Source: Pseudoalteromonas sp. A601
GTDB taxonomy: Bacteria; Pseudomonadota; Gammaproteobacteria; Enterobacterales; Alteromonadaceae
DNA: 64,000 bases
Reading direction: 5' to 3'
Assembly (NCBI RefSeq): GCF_002165575.1
Contig: NZ_MXQF01000007.1
Span: 1-64,000, forward strand
The notes beneath the pieces were generated by a model. It was not told where the DNA came from and did not search any database. It worked only from the letters and a program-made list of their open reading frames with translations. The position numbers and the translations under genes were made by a program. Positions 39,108-49,294 of the stretch are shown here, piece after piece. How positions within the stretch are numbered: the stretch's first letter is position 1; each line of letters begins with the position of its first letter.

Positions 39108-40421
39108 TTACTTAAGCGCTAACTGTAGCTCTCTGTTGCGCTCTAATTGCGCTAAGAACGTATCTGCAATTGGCTTAAACTTCGCAAGCTCTGCGCGTGG
39201 TAATGGCTCAGACTTAGGTAGTTTAACTGTTTTAGGGTTACGGTGAACGCCGTTAACCAAAAACTCATAGTGTAAGTGTGCGCCTGTTACACGGCCTGTT
39301 GCACCTACAGTACCAATTTTTTGGCCTTGCTTAACTTTTTGCCCCGTTTTTACTGCGCGTTTATTTAAGTGTAAGTATTTAGTCACGTATTGTGTGCCGT
39401 GGCTTATAAATACATAGTTACCGTTATACTTGCTGTAGCCTGATTTAATTACTTTACCGTTACCTGATGCAACAACTGGCGTACCCGTACGTGCTGCGTA
39501 ATCAATGCCGCGGTGCGCTTTTACTTGCCCAGTAACAGGGTGTAAGCGGCGCGGGTTAAAGCTTGAGCTAATATATTTAAAGTTAACCGGTGCACGTAAA
39601 AATGCTTTTTTCATGCTGCGGCCTTCAGGGGTATAAAAGTTATCATCGCTGTGGCGAATAGCGGCATAACGCTCACCCTGATTTATAAATTCAGCGGCAA
39701 TAATTTTACCCGTGCCAATAAATTCACCATCTACATAGTGTGACTCGTAAATGAGACCAAACTGATCGCCTTTACGAATATCATTTGCAAAATCCACGTC
39801 CCAACCAAAAATATCAGCAAAGTTCATAATTTGGCGTTCGCTTAAACCTGCTGCAATACCTGAGGTCCAAAAGCTGTTGCTGATTTCACCGCCAGTTGAT
39901 TTAGTTAGGGTTTCGATTTCTTTGCTGTCGATTGAGGTATCGTAGTTACCTTCTTCGTTTAAAGTTACAAATAAAGTATCTGTCTTTGAGATAACGTAGC
40001 GTAACTGCGCTAAAGACCCATCTTCAGCTGTGGCAAAACTAAGAATTTCACCAGGATGAATTTTAGTAAGTTTGCGAGTTTCTGCGTTGGTGTTAAGTAA
40101 TTTATGAACGGTTTGCGCGTTAAAACCTGCACGCTTAAAGATAAGTGCTAAATTGTCACCGTTCTTTACTTCAAAGTCGACTAGGTCATATTCTGGTAAT
40201 TTTGCTGCGTCTTCTTGCGAATTTAATTCAGTTAATTGCTCAGCATCATCAACTTTAATTTGTAATTCGTAGCGCTTGCCAATTTCTAGTGCGTCTGCAC
40301 TGTTATCTTTAGAGGCGGTTGCTTTTTCAGAAGGAATAAGAGTCAGGGCAGCAATAGCAGAAACCAAACCTAGAATAAGCAATTTGTGTTTTTTTGGGAG
40401 TTTGTGCACAACGTGAACCAT
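39108..40421 (-). CDS. Murein M23 endopeptidase, MepM/YebA type
   Basis: 437 residues from ATG 40421, chosen because AAAGG is 6 bases upstream; the open frame extends to a GTG at 40457. A single N-terminal membrane segment (KLLILGLVSAIAALTLI) anchors it. Next come a LysM/OapA-like region (VKNGDNLALIFKRAG) and an M23 lysostaphin-type domain: HRGIDYAA, YLHLNK and HLHYEF carry the zinc ligands. Such enzymes cut 4-3 cross-links to allow wall growth. The gene is divergent from tyrS, a placement shared with other gammaproteobacteria. Confidence 0.93.
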   Translation of the reverse strand: MVHVVHKLPKKHKLLILGLVSAIAALTLIPSEKATASKDNSADALEIGKRYELQIKVDDAEQLTELNSQEDAAKLPEYDLVDFEVKNGDNLALIFKRAGFNAQTVHKLLNTNAETRKLTKIHPGEILSFATAEDGSLAQLRYVISKTDTLFVTLNEEGNYDTSIDSKEIETLTKSTGGEISNSFWTSGIAAGLSERQIMNFADIFGWDVDFANDIRKGDQFGLIYESHYVDGEFIGTGKIIAAEFINQGERYAAIRHSDDNFYTPEGRSMKKAFLRAPVNFKYISSSFNPRRLHPVTGQVKAHRGIDYAARTGTPVVASGNGKVIKSGYSKYNGNYVFISHGTQYVTKYLHLNKRAVKTGQKVKQGQKIGTVGATGRVTGAHLHYEFLVNGVHRNPKTVKLPKSEPLPRAELAKFKPIADTFLAQLERNRELQLALK

Positions 40422-40571
40422 AACGTGCCTTTTTCTGCTGTCAAGATAATTAATCACTAATATTGCAGGATATACCTAATAAAGCGTTAATACCAGTGTT
40501 TTGTAGATTTAAACTGTGGCTAATTTACGCTAGAATCCCTAAGTTGACTGAATTTTTTGGAGTAATAAACA

Positions 40572-41771
40572 GTGGATTTACAAACCGCTCTAGCAGAGAT
40601 TAAACGCGGTGCAGAAGAAATATTAATTGAAGACGAGTTAGTTGAGAAGCTAAAATCTGGTAAAAAGCTTAAGATCAAGGCGGGTTTTGATCCAACTGCA
40701 CCTGACTTACACTTAGGGCACACAGTATTAATTAATAAAATGAAAACCTTCCAAGACTTAGGTCACGAAGTGATTTTCTTAATTGGTGATTTCACCGGCA
40801 TGATTGGTGATCCAACTGGCAAAAATGTAACGCGTAAGCCACTTACTCGTGATGACGTGTTAGCAAATGCTGAAACTTATAAAGAACAAGTGTTTAAAAT
40901 TTTAGACCCTGCAAAGACCACTGTTGCGTTTAACTCATCTTGGATGGAAAACCTTGGCGCTGCAGGTATGATCAAATTAGCTGCAAGGCAGACTGTTGCA
41001 CGGATGCTTGAGCGTGATGACTTTAAAAAGCGTTATGCAAGCGGCCAATCGATTGCAATTCACGAATTTTTATACCCATTAGTACAAGGCTGGGATTCCG
41101 TTGCACTAGAAGCAGATGTTGAATTAGGTGGAACTGATCAACGTTTTAATTTGCTTATGGGCCGAGAGCTACAAAAAGATGAAGGTCAAAAACCGCAAAC
41201 GGTACTAATGATGCCTTTATTAGAAGGTACTGACGGCGTGCAAAAAATGTCTAAGTCGTTAGGCAACTATATTGGTATTACAGATGCACCGAATGACATG
41301 TTTGGTAAAGTGATGTCAATTAGTGATGAACTCATGTGGCGCTATTATGATTTGCTAAGTAGCTTATCAATTGAAGAAATTGCTGCGCTAAAAGAAAAAG
41401 TCGCCCAGGGTACAAACCCACGAGATATCAAAATTGATTTAGCAAAAGAGATGATCGCTCGTTTTCATAGTGACGATGCTGCACAAGGTGCACATGAAGA
41501 TTTCATCAAGCGTTTCCAAAAGAACGCATTACCAGATGATATCCCAGATGTCACTGTGACCATTGATGAAGATACTGTATTTGTAACTAACATGCTTAAA
41601 GAAGCGGGACTCGTTGCCAGTACTTCAGAAGCTATGCGTATGATCAAACAAGGTGCTGTGAAAATTAACGGTGAAGAGAAAGTAACAGACTCTAAGCTAG
41701 AAATCGCAAAAGGCAGTACGGCTATTTACCAAGTAGGTAAACGTAAATTTGCCAACATTACCGTTGCTTAA
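40572..41771 (+). CDS. tyrS: Tyrosyl-tRNA synthetase
   Basis: 399 residues from a GTG start with GGAG about 10 bases upstream. The class I signature HLGHT is near residue 46, followed by [14 protein letters not shown], and the KMSKS loop is near 235. A C-terminal S4-like RNA-binding domain starts near 335. The sequence around HLGH is of the TyrZ/TyrS2 type common in proteobacteria, not the Escherichia coli TyrS type. It charges tRNA-Tyr. Confidence 0.97.
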   Translation: MDLQTALAEIKRGAEEILIEDELVEKLKSGKKLKIKAGFDPTAPDLHLGHTVLINKMKTFQDLGHEVIFLIGDFTGMIGDPTGKNVTRKPLTRDDVLANAETYKEQVFKILDPAKTTVAFNSSWMENLGAAGMIKLAARQTVARMLERDDFKKRYASGQSIAIHEFLYPLVQGWDSVALEADVELGGTDQRFNLLMGRELQKDEGQKPQTVLMMPLLEGTDGVQKMSKSLGNYIGITDAPNDMFGKVMSISDELMWRYYDLLSSLSIEEIAALKEKVAQGTNPRDIKIDLAKEMIARFHSDDAAQGAHEDFIKRFQKNALPDDIPDVTVTIDEDTVFVTNMLKEAGLVASTSEAMRMIKQGAVKINGEEKVTDSKLEIAKGSTAIYQVGKRKFANITVA

Positions 41772-41834
41772 TTAGCTAAGAATGAAAATTCAGTAATAAT
41801 ATAGCCAAATCATCTAGGTGGTTTGGTTATCCAC

Positions 41835-41858
41835 AAACCAGCGTCGGCTGGTTTTTTT
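41835..41858 (+). terminator. Intrinsic terminator after tyrS
   Basis: AAACCAGC (41835-41842), loop GTCG, GCTGGTTT (41847-41854), then T to 41858. It abuts the 3' end of the convergent gene. Confidence 0.9.
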
Positions 41859-42801
41859 ATATTGTTTTTATAATCTCAATACCAAAGATCACTAACAACC
41901 AAAACCCGCGAGCCTGATTTAATCGGTTTACAAGCACTGCTATATCTTCAGCTTTTGGTAGTCTGTCAGTACCTATACGCATTTTGTTAAAGCGCTGAGC
42001 TTGATACATTGCAGGTCCGCCAAGTTGAACAGCCACTGAAGCTGAGCATGCACTGAGTAGCCAACCTGAATTACTTTGATAAAAGTGTCGGCCATAATGT
42101 TTTATGTAATGAATACTTTGTTTTGTCGCTTTGCTCATAGCGATTGTAACAGCAAGCATGCGCATTGGCAGCCACTCGATAATAAATAAAAACCCTGCAA
42201 TAGGTTTTAAAAAAGCATTGTTAGGGGGAAGGTCGCTGCGCCAAGTTTGATGTATTAAGCTCAATAAGTGATAACTTAAGGTCGCCATAGCTCCAAAGAC
42301 TAAATATATAAAAATAACGGTGAAATAGTGGCGGGCAACTCTCAGTGCGAAAGTTTCCATGGTCGCTTTACAAATTCCCGCACTTGAAAGCTTACTTACA
42401 TCGCGTGCTACTAGCGGGTTAAGTAAATCGCGCGCGGTGGCTTTTTGATTTTGTTTAACTAGTCGAGCAATGCGGAGTGCTTTTTTTTGTAAGCTTTGCC
42501 ATTGCAAACACATATATAAAATTAAGCCTGCGAGTAACTCAGGGTAATAAGCAAATTCTAACAGTAAGACAGTAATAGTCATTATTACAAGAATCACTAA
42601 GCTAAAGCATAAAGTTGATGATAAATAGTGGTAGCTTTTTGGTTCTTTTTCGCGGTATATCCGTTTACCTAACGGGCGAAAAACCGCTGTGAGAAAGGTA
42701 TTTGGGTGATACCAGCTACTTAAAGGTAAAAAGCGCTCAACGAGGAGCGCTAACAAAAACACAATAAAGTCCAAATGTTGTTGAACTAGATTGAGTAACA
42801 C
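41857..42801 (-). CDS. CobD/CbiB-like membrane protein
   Basis: 314 residues with several membrane segments. The region GWLLSACSASVAVQLGGPAMY resembles CbiB (adenosylcobinamide-phosphate synthase), which carries an aligned GG-P-Y segment. No other cobalamin gene is present in the window. The same orphan gene is found next to mtnN in other gammaproteobacteria such as Vibrio. It may act in something other than corrinoid synthesis. It starts one base after mtnN, so the two are cotranscribed. Confidence 0.8.
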   Translation of the reverse strand: MLLNLVQQHLDFIVFLLALLVERFLPLSSWYHPNTFLTAVFRPLGKRIYREKEPKSYHYLSSTLCFSLVILVIMTITVLLLEFAYYPELLAGLILYMCLQWQSLQKKALRIARLVKQNQKATARDLLNPLVARDVSKLSSAGICKATMETFALRVARHYFTVIFIYLVFGAMATLSYHLLSLIHQTWRSDLPPNNAFLKPIAGFLFIIEWLPMRMLAVTIAMSKATKQSIHYIKHYGRHFYQSNSGWLLSACSASVAVQLGGPAMYQAQRFNKMRIGTDRLPKAEDIAVLVNRLNQARGFWLLVIFGIEIIKTI

Positions 42802-42802
42802 C

Positions 42803-43510
42803 TTATAAACTAACCGCTGTTAGTTTTTCAAGCAAAGCCACAACCATTTTAGAAGAGTTGACAGATGCAGTTTCTAAGTATTCTTCAAACGATTGCGGCG
42901 ATTCTTTACCGGCTATGTCAGACATAGAGCGAATAACCACAAAAGGGGTTTCTAAGCTATGACATACTTGAGCAATCGCAGCACCTTCCATTTCTACTGC
43001 AAGCATAGTTGGAAAATCAGCACGCGCTTTATCGATACGTACAGGGTCACACATAAATGAATCGCCAGTACAAATTAAACCAATTAAGGTCTTAACGTCA
43101 CTGATTTGAGCAATACTTTGCTCAGCTGCTTCAATTAGTTTTGGATGTGCAGCAAAACCAGCAGGCATTTGTGGAACTTGGCCAATTTCATAACCAAACG
43201 CAGTTACATCAACATCATGGTGGCGTACTTGTGACGAAATAACCACATCGCCCACGCTAAGTGATGGATCAAAACCACCGGCAGAGCCTGTATTGATCAC
43301 GCAGTCGGGGTTAAAGTTATCAATCAATAATGTTGTTGCTATGGCTGATGCTACTTTACCAATACCTGATTGAACCAAAGTAACAGTGTTGCCAGCTAAT
43401 TCACCCGTATAAAAAGTAAAACCTGCTTTTGTTAAAATTTGTGGATTTTGCATAGCTTCACGCAAAATTTTAACTTCTGGCTCCATTGCGCCAATAATAC
43501 CAACATTCAT
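42803..43510 (-). CDS. mtnN: 5'-methylthioadenosine/S-adenosylhomocysteine nucleosidase
   Basis: 235 residues. [39 protein letters not shown] and the catalytic region [12 protein letters not shown] (Glu near 173) with [11 protein letters not shown] (catalytic Asp) identify the enzyme, also known as Pfs. It removes adenine from methylthioadenosine and S-adenosylhomocysteine, feeding methionine recycling and autoinducer-2 synthesis. The CbiB-like gene follows. Confidence 0.97.
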   Translation of the reverse strand: MNVGIIGAMEPEVKILREAMQNPQILTKAGFTFYTGELAGNTVTLVQSGIGKVASAIATTLLIDNFNPDCVINTGSAGGFDPSLSVGDVVISSQVRHHDVDVTAFGYEIGQVPQMPAGFAAHPKLIEAAEQSIAQISDVKTLIGLICTGDSFMCDPVRIDKARADFPTMLAVEMEGAAIAQVCHSLETPFVVIRSMSDIAGKESPQSFEEYLETASVNSSKMVVALLEKLTAVSL

Positions 43511-43568
43511 AATTTTTGATTCCTCGAATTAGATAACTAGATTATACGTGAAGTTAGTACTAAAAAAC

Positions 43569-43596
43569 AAAAATGCGAGCCTAAACTCGCATTTTT
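43569..43596 (-). terminator. Terminator after the DUF2726 gene
   Basis: AAAAATGCGAG (43569-43579), loop of 6, CTCGCATTTTT (43586-43596). It sits between the DUF2726 gene and mtnN, separating the two on the minus strand. Confidence 0.88.
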
Positions 43597-43617
43597 AAAT
43601 ATGATTTATTACTGCTG

Positions 43618-44211
43618 TTATATTTCTGCTAAAGCTGTTGAATGTGCTTTTGCTTGTGAAGGTGATAGTACAGCAGGTTTGGTTGCTCTGTTGCGGGTAG
43701 GTCGGGGAGCTTGAGCTGCGGGTTTACCAAGTTTAAACATAATTGCATCACGAACTTCGCTAGGGCGGTAGCCTGATTTTACTTTCATTCGAATATGAGG
43801 AATGCCAGCAGCTTCTAATGCACCGTTTACGAACCAGTCACGTTGTGCTTTGTGGCCATCTTTATTTGCGTTGTTAACTAAATCTACAGCGGCCACAATC
43901 GTCAGCTTCTCTTTATCAATCAGTACAAAATCAAGTTGCTTATTTTTTGCCTTTGCTATAGCAGCACGTTTAGCTTTAACCGATAGGCCTTTCTTACAAT
44001 CAATAATGTCGATTAGTTTCACACGACTAACGATTTTATATTGATCGCCTACAGCGCGCTCGAGCAAATTTAAAAAAGCACTTTCTACTTGAGTAAATAC
44101 ACTCTGCTTACGGGTGAAGGGATAAGGATTGCCGCCATCATCGGTAAATTTCGATGCAACAACAGAGGCCCCTACAACTAGCACTAAAATTGATAATAAA
44201 GCGAATTCCAT
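43618..44211 (-). CDS. DUF2726 domain protein
   Basis: 197 residues from ATG 44211, which has GGAG 8 bases upstream; the open frame reaches 44232. An N-terminal membrane segment (ALLSILVLVVGASVVA) is followed by a DUF2726 domain (about 28-150) with LDFVLIDKEKLTIVAAVDLVN and AAGIPHIRMKVKSGY. DUF2726 has a nuclease-like fold related to restriction endonucleases, but activity is unproven. The C-terminus is basic and low in complexity (RPTRNRATKPAVLS). The gene is alone, with a terminator behind it. Confidence 0.82.
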   Translation of the reverse strand: MEFALLSILVLVVGASVVASKFTDDGGNPYPFTRKQSVFTQVESAFLNLLERAVGDQYKIVSRVKLIDIIDCKKGLSVKAKRAAIAKAKNKQLDFVLIDKEKLTIVAAVDLVNNANKDGHKAQRDWFVNGALEAAGIPHIRMKVKSGYRPSEVRDAIMFKLGKPAAQAPRPTRNRATKPAVLSPSQAKAHSTALAEI

Positions 44212-44294
44212 ACGGTAACTCCACAACAACAAATTGACACTTTGCTAGTAATTAGCAATTTATGTGCCTAGTTGATGTGAAGTTATATATTAAT

Positions 44295-45215
44295 TTAAGG
44301 TTGGTAACCGCCTGCAACACCTTTAACCGCGATTGCGAGCGCATCGTGTGCGTGCAAAGATTCATAATGGTTTATCTGTAGCCAGTAATCGGCGTACTGG
44401 GCATGCTCTAGTACTGCTTTTATTTTACGCGCAGCATCTTCGCAAAACATTAAATTTTGCCCATTTAAACGAGCAAACTCTTGTTCATCTTCACGCTTAA
44501 CGGCCGCTTGTACTGGGGTTTTTAGCTCAGTTTCAAGGGTATCAATCAAACTTAAGATATCAAACTCAGTAATGTTGTTATCAAGTTTAATTTTCACGTT
44601 TGCGATTGAACGCTGTGAATGCGGAGTTGCCACAATACCACCAGTACTGCCTAACCAAGCGACTACGTCTTCTTGGTTAATTGTTTGTTGGTCAAACTTC
44701 TCTACAAACGCATTTTGTATTAGTTGACGTGCTAAAGCGGCAGAGCAAGGACAAGTTGATGAGTAAGTTACATCTAAACTAAGCTCAAAACTAAGTTGCC
44801 CGCGGTCAATTTTTGCCTCTAGTAGAATAGGGTAGCTTTTCCAACCAACTTTACCACTAAGCAATGACTTTCTGCGTAGTGGTAGTTCAAATTTGAATTC
44901 TACTTTAGCTTGATCACTTAAACCTTCGTGACTAGATATAAATGTATCGAGGGCTTGAGCAATTGTTTGCGGGTTAACATGCTGCTCAGTAGAAAGTGTA
45001 TCGAGTGCCAAAAACAAGCGCGACATATGAATGCCTTTTGCATCTTCTTTATGTAGATTTACAAAAGCGCGCGCGTTGGCATTTACATTTACAGGTGCAA
45101 GGCCACGAGATTCAAAAATAAATGGCAGCTCAATATCGGCCATACCAACCCAGTCTAATTTACCGGTTTGTAAGGCGGGAGCCGTATCTGCTATATCGGG
45201 CATATTGCTTTGCAT
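44295..45215 (-). CDS. folE2: GTP cyclohydrolase FolE2
   Basis: 306 residues. [43 protein letters not shown] (Cys of the active site in the preceding YSSTCPCS) and [10 protein letters not shown] are typical of the FolE2 (GCYH-IB) family. The enzyme makes dihydroneopterin triphosphate from GTP for folate and uses metals other than zinc, so it can replace FolE when zinc is scarce. ATG 45215 has a GAG 7 bases upstream. No Zur site was recognised upstream. Confidence 0.93.
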   Translation of the reverse strand: MQSNMPDIADTAPALQTGKLDWVGMADIELPFIFESRGLAPVNVNANARAFVNLHKEDAKGIHMSRLFLALDTLSTEQHVNPQTIAQALDTFISSHEGLSDQAKVEFKFELPLRRKSLLSGKVGWKSYPILLEAKIDRGQLSFELSLDVTYSSTCPCSAALARQLIQNAFVEKFDQQTINQEDVVAWLGSTGGIVATPHSQRSIANVKIKLDNNITEFDILSLIDTLETELKTPVQAAVKREDEQEFARLNGQNLMFCEDAARKIKAVLEHAQYADYWLQINHYESLHAHDALAIAVKGVAGGYQP

Positions 45216-45594
45216 GAAAAATCTCGTTATTGGCAATTGTAAAACGCGGTATTTTACACGAAATAATTGAAAAATACGTAGTAGATGAAAATTTTATGTT
45301 TTCGTCGCGGAAGATGAAAATTGCTAATGTAAAAATGCTAAAATAGCCGTACAAGAAAATGGGCCTAGCCATCTTTTTAACATGCTGAAAATCTTAATGA
45401 TTAAAATAGCGAATGGATTTACAATTTTATACCGTATTAGAGTAGTGTTATTTAGTATTATTTAATACCAAAATTGGGTTAGGCATTTTCATTTGAAGCT
45501 GTGGCGCTAGCTTTTTTATATACTAATAACACTAGATTGAAGCATTGCTTAGTCTGTTGATGTTAAAACCCATAGTCATGAGACAAGTTTATAT
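45216..45594. other. Intergenic region between folE2 and arcB
   Basis: Nearly 380 bases without a gene, holding divergent promoters. A small dyad AGTATTATTTAATACC lies near 45452. No tRNA, riboswitch or clear operator was recognised. Confidence 0.5.
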
Positions 45595-47919
45595 ATGATC
45601 GATTCTTCTTTGAGCCCTTGGGCTCGAATGCTTTCAAGTTTAATCACACGGTTTGGTGAGTTCAAAACGGCAGCGATTTGCTATGTGTTGCTGTTAGTTG
45701 TTTCACTGATTCTAGCCTGCATGTTTTATTATGTTGCTATCGGTCATGTGGTCATCCTTGATGTACTCGCTATGTTGTTTTTTACTGCGGTTGTATCACC
45801 TATTATGATCAGTGTGATTATAAACTCGATTCGCCAACTTGATGCCTCATACGCATACCTTGATAGTGCAACTAAACAAGAAAAGCTATTAAACCAAACG
45901 TTAAAAGATAATATCACTCGGCTAAACGTTGAGATAGACGAACGTAAAATGGCTTTTCATGCTAAGCACCGCGCAATTGAAGAGCTTAGACGCGAAATAG
46001 CAGAGCGTAAGAAAACCCAGCAAGAGCTTGCCCAACAGGGAATGTTATTACGTTCTATTGTCGATTCATCTCCTGATTTATTTTATTACCGTGACAACAA
46101 TGGGGTTTTCGCCGGATGTAATAAAATGTTTGAAAAAGTGATTGGCAAGCCGGCAACTGAATTAATTGGCAAAACCGCTGAGCAAATATACCCGCAACCT
46201 TATTTACCTGAGGTTCTTAGAACAGACAATAAAGTGGAAGAGACTCACCAAGCGCTCACCCTTGATGTAGAGTACCCGGTTGATAGTGAAAATCGCTGGT
46301 TTGAAATGCGTAAATTACCTTTTATTAACGATGAAGGGGAATACATAGGCTTGCTTGCTTTTGGCCGTGATATAACGAGCCGAAAAGAAGCAGCTCAAGC
46401 CCTTGAAACCGCTTATAAAGACAAGGGGAAATTTATTGCCACTTTAAGCCATGAGCTAAGAACGCCACTTAACGGTATTGTTGGTTTAACACGAATGTTA
46501 CTCGACACTGAACTTGATAAACAGCAACGTAGCTGGTGTAGTACGGTTTTTTCAAGCGCCGAAACCTTGGGTAATATTTTCAACGATATTATTGATTTAG
46601 ATAAGATTGACCGTGAGCAGCTGGATATTGTCACTACACCAATAAATGTCTCTGACTTTATAAATGATGTAGTAAATTTTGCGGGCTTGATCGCAGAAGA
46701 GAAAGGACTTGAATTTGAAATTGAGCGTAAAGGCATCTTAGATATTTATGCTTCGCTAGATCCTACTCGTTTACGCCAAGTTGTTTGGAATTTAATTAAT
46801 AATGCCGTTAAGTTTACTCAGCAAGGGAGAGTAGAATTATCTTGTATTAGAGAGAATCGCGCTGACGGTACGTGGTTAGTGATGAAGGTTACCGATACTG
46901 GCCAAGGAATACCGCAAGAGCAATTACAGCGTATCTTTGATATGTACTATAAAGCGCCTGACTTAAATGGCACAAATGCTATTGGTTCAGGAATTGGCCT
47001 GGCAGTAACCAAAGCACTCGTAACGGCAATGAGTGGGAAAATTCGAGTAAGTAGTACTGAAGGTGAGGGTAGTAGTTTTGTCTTTGAGATACCATTGGCT
47101 TTATGTGTTGCGCCAACAGAACAAAGTTATGCTGGGCGTAGTTTAAATATTTTGTTAGTTGAAGATGTGCCGTTAAACGCTGAAATTGCCACTAATTTAC
47201 TTGAGCAGCGTGGTCATGAGGTTATTTGGGCTGAAACAGGTGAAGATGCTTTATCATTTGTTGAAACTGAGGATGACCTTGATTTAGTTTTATTAGATAT
47301 GCAATTGCCAGATATTAATGGTGATGAAGTTGCAAGACAAATTCGCGCCGATAGCTATTTTGATAAATTACCTATAGTAGCATTAACGGCAAATGTACGT
47401 AGTGCCGAGGAAGAGCTAGAAGGAATCTCCATCCAAGGAGCACTCGCCAAACCAATCAATACCACTAAACTTGATAAAATACTCGCAGAGTTATTTGATA
47501 TTAAACAAGCTCAGCAATGTGATGAAACGCGCTTAACGGTATCTGCGCAGGATTGTTTAAATATAAATGTAGAACTACTTGATGTTGAAACTATTGAAGA
47601 CTTTGTCAATTCAATGGGAATAGATGTATTCAAGCGTAGCAGTAATTTGTTTGCCAAACTAAATCCACAGTATCAGCAAGAATTAGTGAGCTCATTAGCG
47701 CAAGGTGATAGAGAAGAATATAAATCGGTCGCACATAAGCTTAAAGGAGCTGCAGGTTCGGTTGGTCTTAATGACGTGCAGCTGCATGCTAAAATGATGG
47801 AGCATGGGGCACTTGAGCAAAATGATGGGGAGTTACAACAATGGTTGATAGAACTTACAGATAAAATAAATGAAGGACAACAAGCCCTTCATTTATTCTT
47901 ACAGCAGTTAGAGAAGTAA
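45595..47919 (+). CDS. arcB: Anaerobic sensor kinase ArcB
   Basis: 774 residues. Two membrane helices (about 25-48 and 52-78), a coiled linker (90-145) and a PAS domain (150-262) lead to HisKA (His about 286 in ATLSHELRTPLNG), an HATPase domain, a receiver (VLLDMQLPDINGDEV, Asp about 568) and a C-terminal Hpt domain (SVAHKLKGAAGS). The order is that of Escherichia coli ArcB, which reads the redox state of quinones and phosphorylates ArcA. The PAS Cys175 matches Cys180 of Escherichia coli, but the second redox cysteine (Cys241 there) is replaced by Trp235. arcA is convergent, 26 bases away. Confidence 0.95.
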   Translation: MIDSSLSPWARMLSSLITRFGEFKTAAICYVLLLVVSLILACMFYYVAIGHVVILDVLAMLFFTAVVSPIMISVIINSIRQLDASYAYLDSATKQEKLLNQTLKDNITRLNVEIDERKMAFHAKHRAIEELRREIAERKKTQQELAQQGMLLRSIVDSSPDLFYYRDNNGVFAGCNKMFEKVIGKPATELIGKTAEQIYPQPYLPEVLRTDNKVEETHQALTLDVEYPVDSENRWFEMRKLPFINDEGEYIGLLAFGRDITSRKEAAQALETAYKDKGKFIATLSHELRTPLNGIVGLTRMLLDTELDKQQRSWCSTVFSSAETLGNIFNDIIDLDKIDREQLDIVTTPINVSDFINDVVNFAGLIAEEKGLEFEIERKGILDIYASLDPTRLRQVVWNLINNAVKFTQQGRVELSCIRENRADGTWLVMKVTDTGQGIPQEQLQRIFDMYYKAPDLNGTNAIGSGIGLAVTKALVTAMSGKIRVSSTEGEGSSFVFEIPLALCVAPTEQSYAGRSLNILLVEDVPLNAEIATNLLEQRGHEVIWAETGEDALSFVETEDDLDLVLLDMQLPDINGDEVARQIRADSYFDKLPIVALTANVRSAEEELEGISIQGALAKPINTTKLDKILAELFDIKQAQQCDETRLTVSAQDCLNINVELLDVETIEDFVNSMGIDVFKRSSNLFAKLNPQYQQELVSSLAQGDREEYKSVAHKLKGAAGSVGLNDVQLHAKMMEHGALEQNDGELQQWLIELTDKINEGQQALHLFLQQLEK

Positions 47920-47926
47920 CTGCTGT
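47901..47926. other. 10-bp perfect hairpin over the arcB stop codon
   Basis: ACAGCAGTTA (47901-47910), six bases, TAACTGCTGT (47917-47926). It spans the arcB stop between the convergent arcB and arcA. No clear T tract follows on the plus strand, so a terminator role is uncertain. Confidence 0.5.
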
Positions 47927-47945
47927 AGGTTAACCAACAATATTA

Positions 47946-48662
47946 TTAGCTGTCGATTTTACCGATGAATCTATAACCTTCACCGTGAATGGTGCTGATC
48001 AATTCAGAGGTGCTGTTGTCGCTTTCAAAATGTTTACGAATACGGCGAATAGTCACATCCACAGTACGGTCATTAGCACGTAGCTCACGACCCGTCATAT
48101 GTTTAATTAACTGTTCACGACTAAAAATGCGACCTGGAGAATCAAGCATTAAACGTAGTGCTCTGTATTCACCTTTAGGAAGACGTTTAGCATCGCCGTT
48201 TGGAGATGTTAAACAACGGCTATTTTCGTCAAGCTCCCAGCCATTAAACGTAATAACACCATTTGTTTCGATATTAGCTTCCTCACCGCCAAGAGCAGTA
48301 CGAGAAATTAAGTTACGAGCACGAATGGTTAGTTCACGTGGATTAAAGGGCTTAGTAATATAGTCGTCCGCACCAATTTCTAGGCCTAAAATACGGTCTA
48401 CATCATTATCACGACCAGTTAGGAAAATAAGCCCAACGTTACGCTTTTGACGCAACTCACGTGCTAAAATTAGCCCGTTTTTGCCTGGTAGGTTGATATC
48501 CATAACTACAAGATTCACATCATCATTATTTGTAAGCTTGTCATGCATGTCATCGCCATCTATGGCTTCAATAACTTTATAACCTTCAGCTTCAAATAAA
48601 CTAACGAGGTTTAGTCGAGTTACGTCTTCATCCTCTACAATCAGAATGACTGGCGTTTGCAT
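47946..48662 (-). CDS. arcA: Response regulator ArcA
   Basis: 238 residues. A receiver domain with the phospho-Asp in [12 protein letters not shown] (Asp about 54) and a winged-helix DNA-binding domain of OmpR type ([21 protein letters not shown], landmark [11 protein letters not shown]). [11 protein letters not shown] at the start and [20 protein letters not shown] are ArcA features. ArcA represses aerobic respiration genes under low oxygen. It is convergent with arcB, unlike in Escherichia coli where the two are unlinked. Confidence 0.95.
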   Translation of the reverse strand: MQTPVILIVEDEDVTRLNLVSLFEAEGYKVIEAIDGDDMHDKLTNNDDVNLVVMDINLPGKNGLILARELRQKRNVGLIFLTGRDNDVDRILGLEIGADDYITKPFNPRELTIRARNLISRTALGGEEANIETNGVITFNGWELDENSRCLTSPNGDAKRLPKGEYRALRLMLDSPGRIFSREQLIKHMTGRELRANDRTVDVTIRRIRKHFESDNSTSELISTIHGEGYRFIGKIDS

Positions 48663-48769
48663 TATTAATTAACCTTTTTCGGAATATTTTATTTACAATT
48701 AATTCGGTATTGTATTATAAAACCGAATACAGAGATTATAGGAGTATATCCATTTGTTAACAAGTAAAA

Positions 48770-49294
48770 TCAATTTGGATAAAACTTTGAAACAGCTAAT
48801 AACCGAGATTGCATTTTAAAACTACTACGCAATAACTGCTGTTTATTGATATACAGTCGGATTTTATTCCCTTCTTGGATCAAAGCGGCAATCCCGCCTT
48901 TTTCTAAAAAACTGATACTCTCACCAACTGTTAAGGTGTCTGACGAAATGGTATCGATCCAAAGTGGAATTATATCATCTTCTTCTGTTTCATCAATGTA
49001 TGTGATATCACAAAAGCGAGAAAGTTCAGAAATTTGCTGTTTTTTATCTATTAAAATTATTTTGATGGCTTTATCGTTAACACTTAATGATGGAGTGCTG
49101 TTTAAAATCGCTCCCACCCCTAGCTTTAAGTCATAAAAACAAAAGGTCATAGCGTGGTTTTTGTCAGCTTTTGCAAACTCAACAAACTTACTAATTTGAT
49201 ATAAAAATGCAGATTTAACCTGCTCAGGAGACTTTGCTAAAATGCTAAATGGAGCAAAAATTATTATGCTAAGTAACATCAGCTTTAATTTCAT
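48770..49294 (-). CDS. YfiR family (DUF4154) periplasmic protein
   Basis: 174 residues with a signal peptide (MKLKLMLLSIIIFAPFSILA). The domain contains VKSAFLYQISKFVEFA, SFLEKGGIAALIQEGNKIRLYINKQ, matching DUF4154 (YfiR). In Pseudomonas, YfiR sits in the periplasm and inhibits the diguanylate cyclase YfiN through its CHASE8 domain. Here it overlaps the stop of the sensor kinase by 4 bases (ATGA), so the two genes are translationally coupled. Confidence 0.88.
   Translation of the reverse strand: MKLKLMLLSIIIFAPFSILAKSPEQVKSAFLYQISKFVEFAKADKNHAMTFCFYDLKLGVGAILNSTPSLSVNDKAIKIILIDKKQQISELSRFCDITYIDETEEDDIIPLWIDTISSDTLTVGESISFLEKGGIAALIQEGNKIRLYINKQQLLRSSFKMQSRLLAVSKFYPN

Noticed and set aside
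41857..42801. AmpE
   Set aside because: AmpE belongs to a related superfamily, but the QLGGPAMY segment fits CbiB and no ampD is adjacent.
45216..45300. Zur box before folE2
   Set aside because: No sequence close to the Zur dyad was found, only AT-rich stretches.
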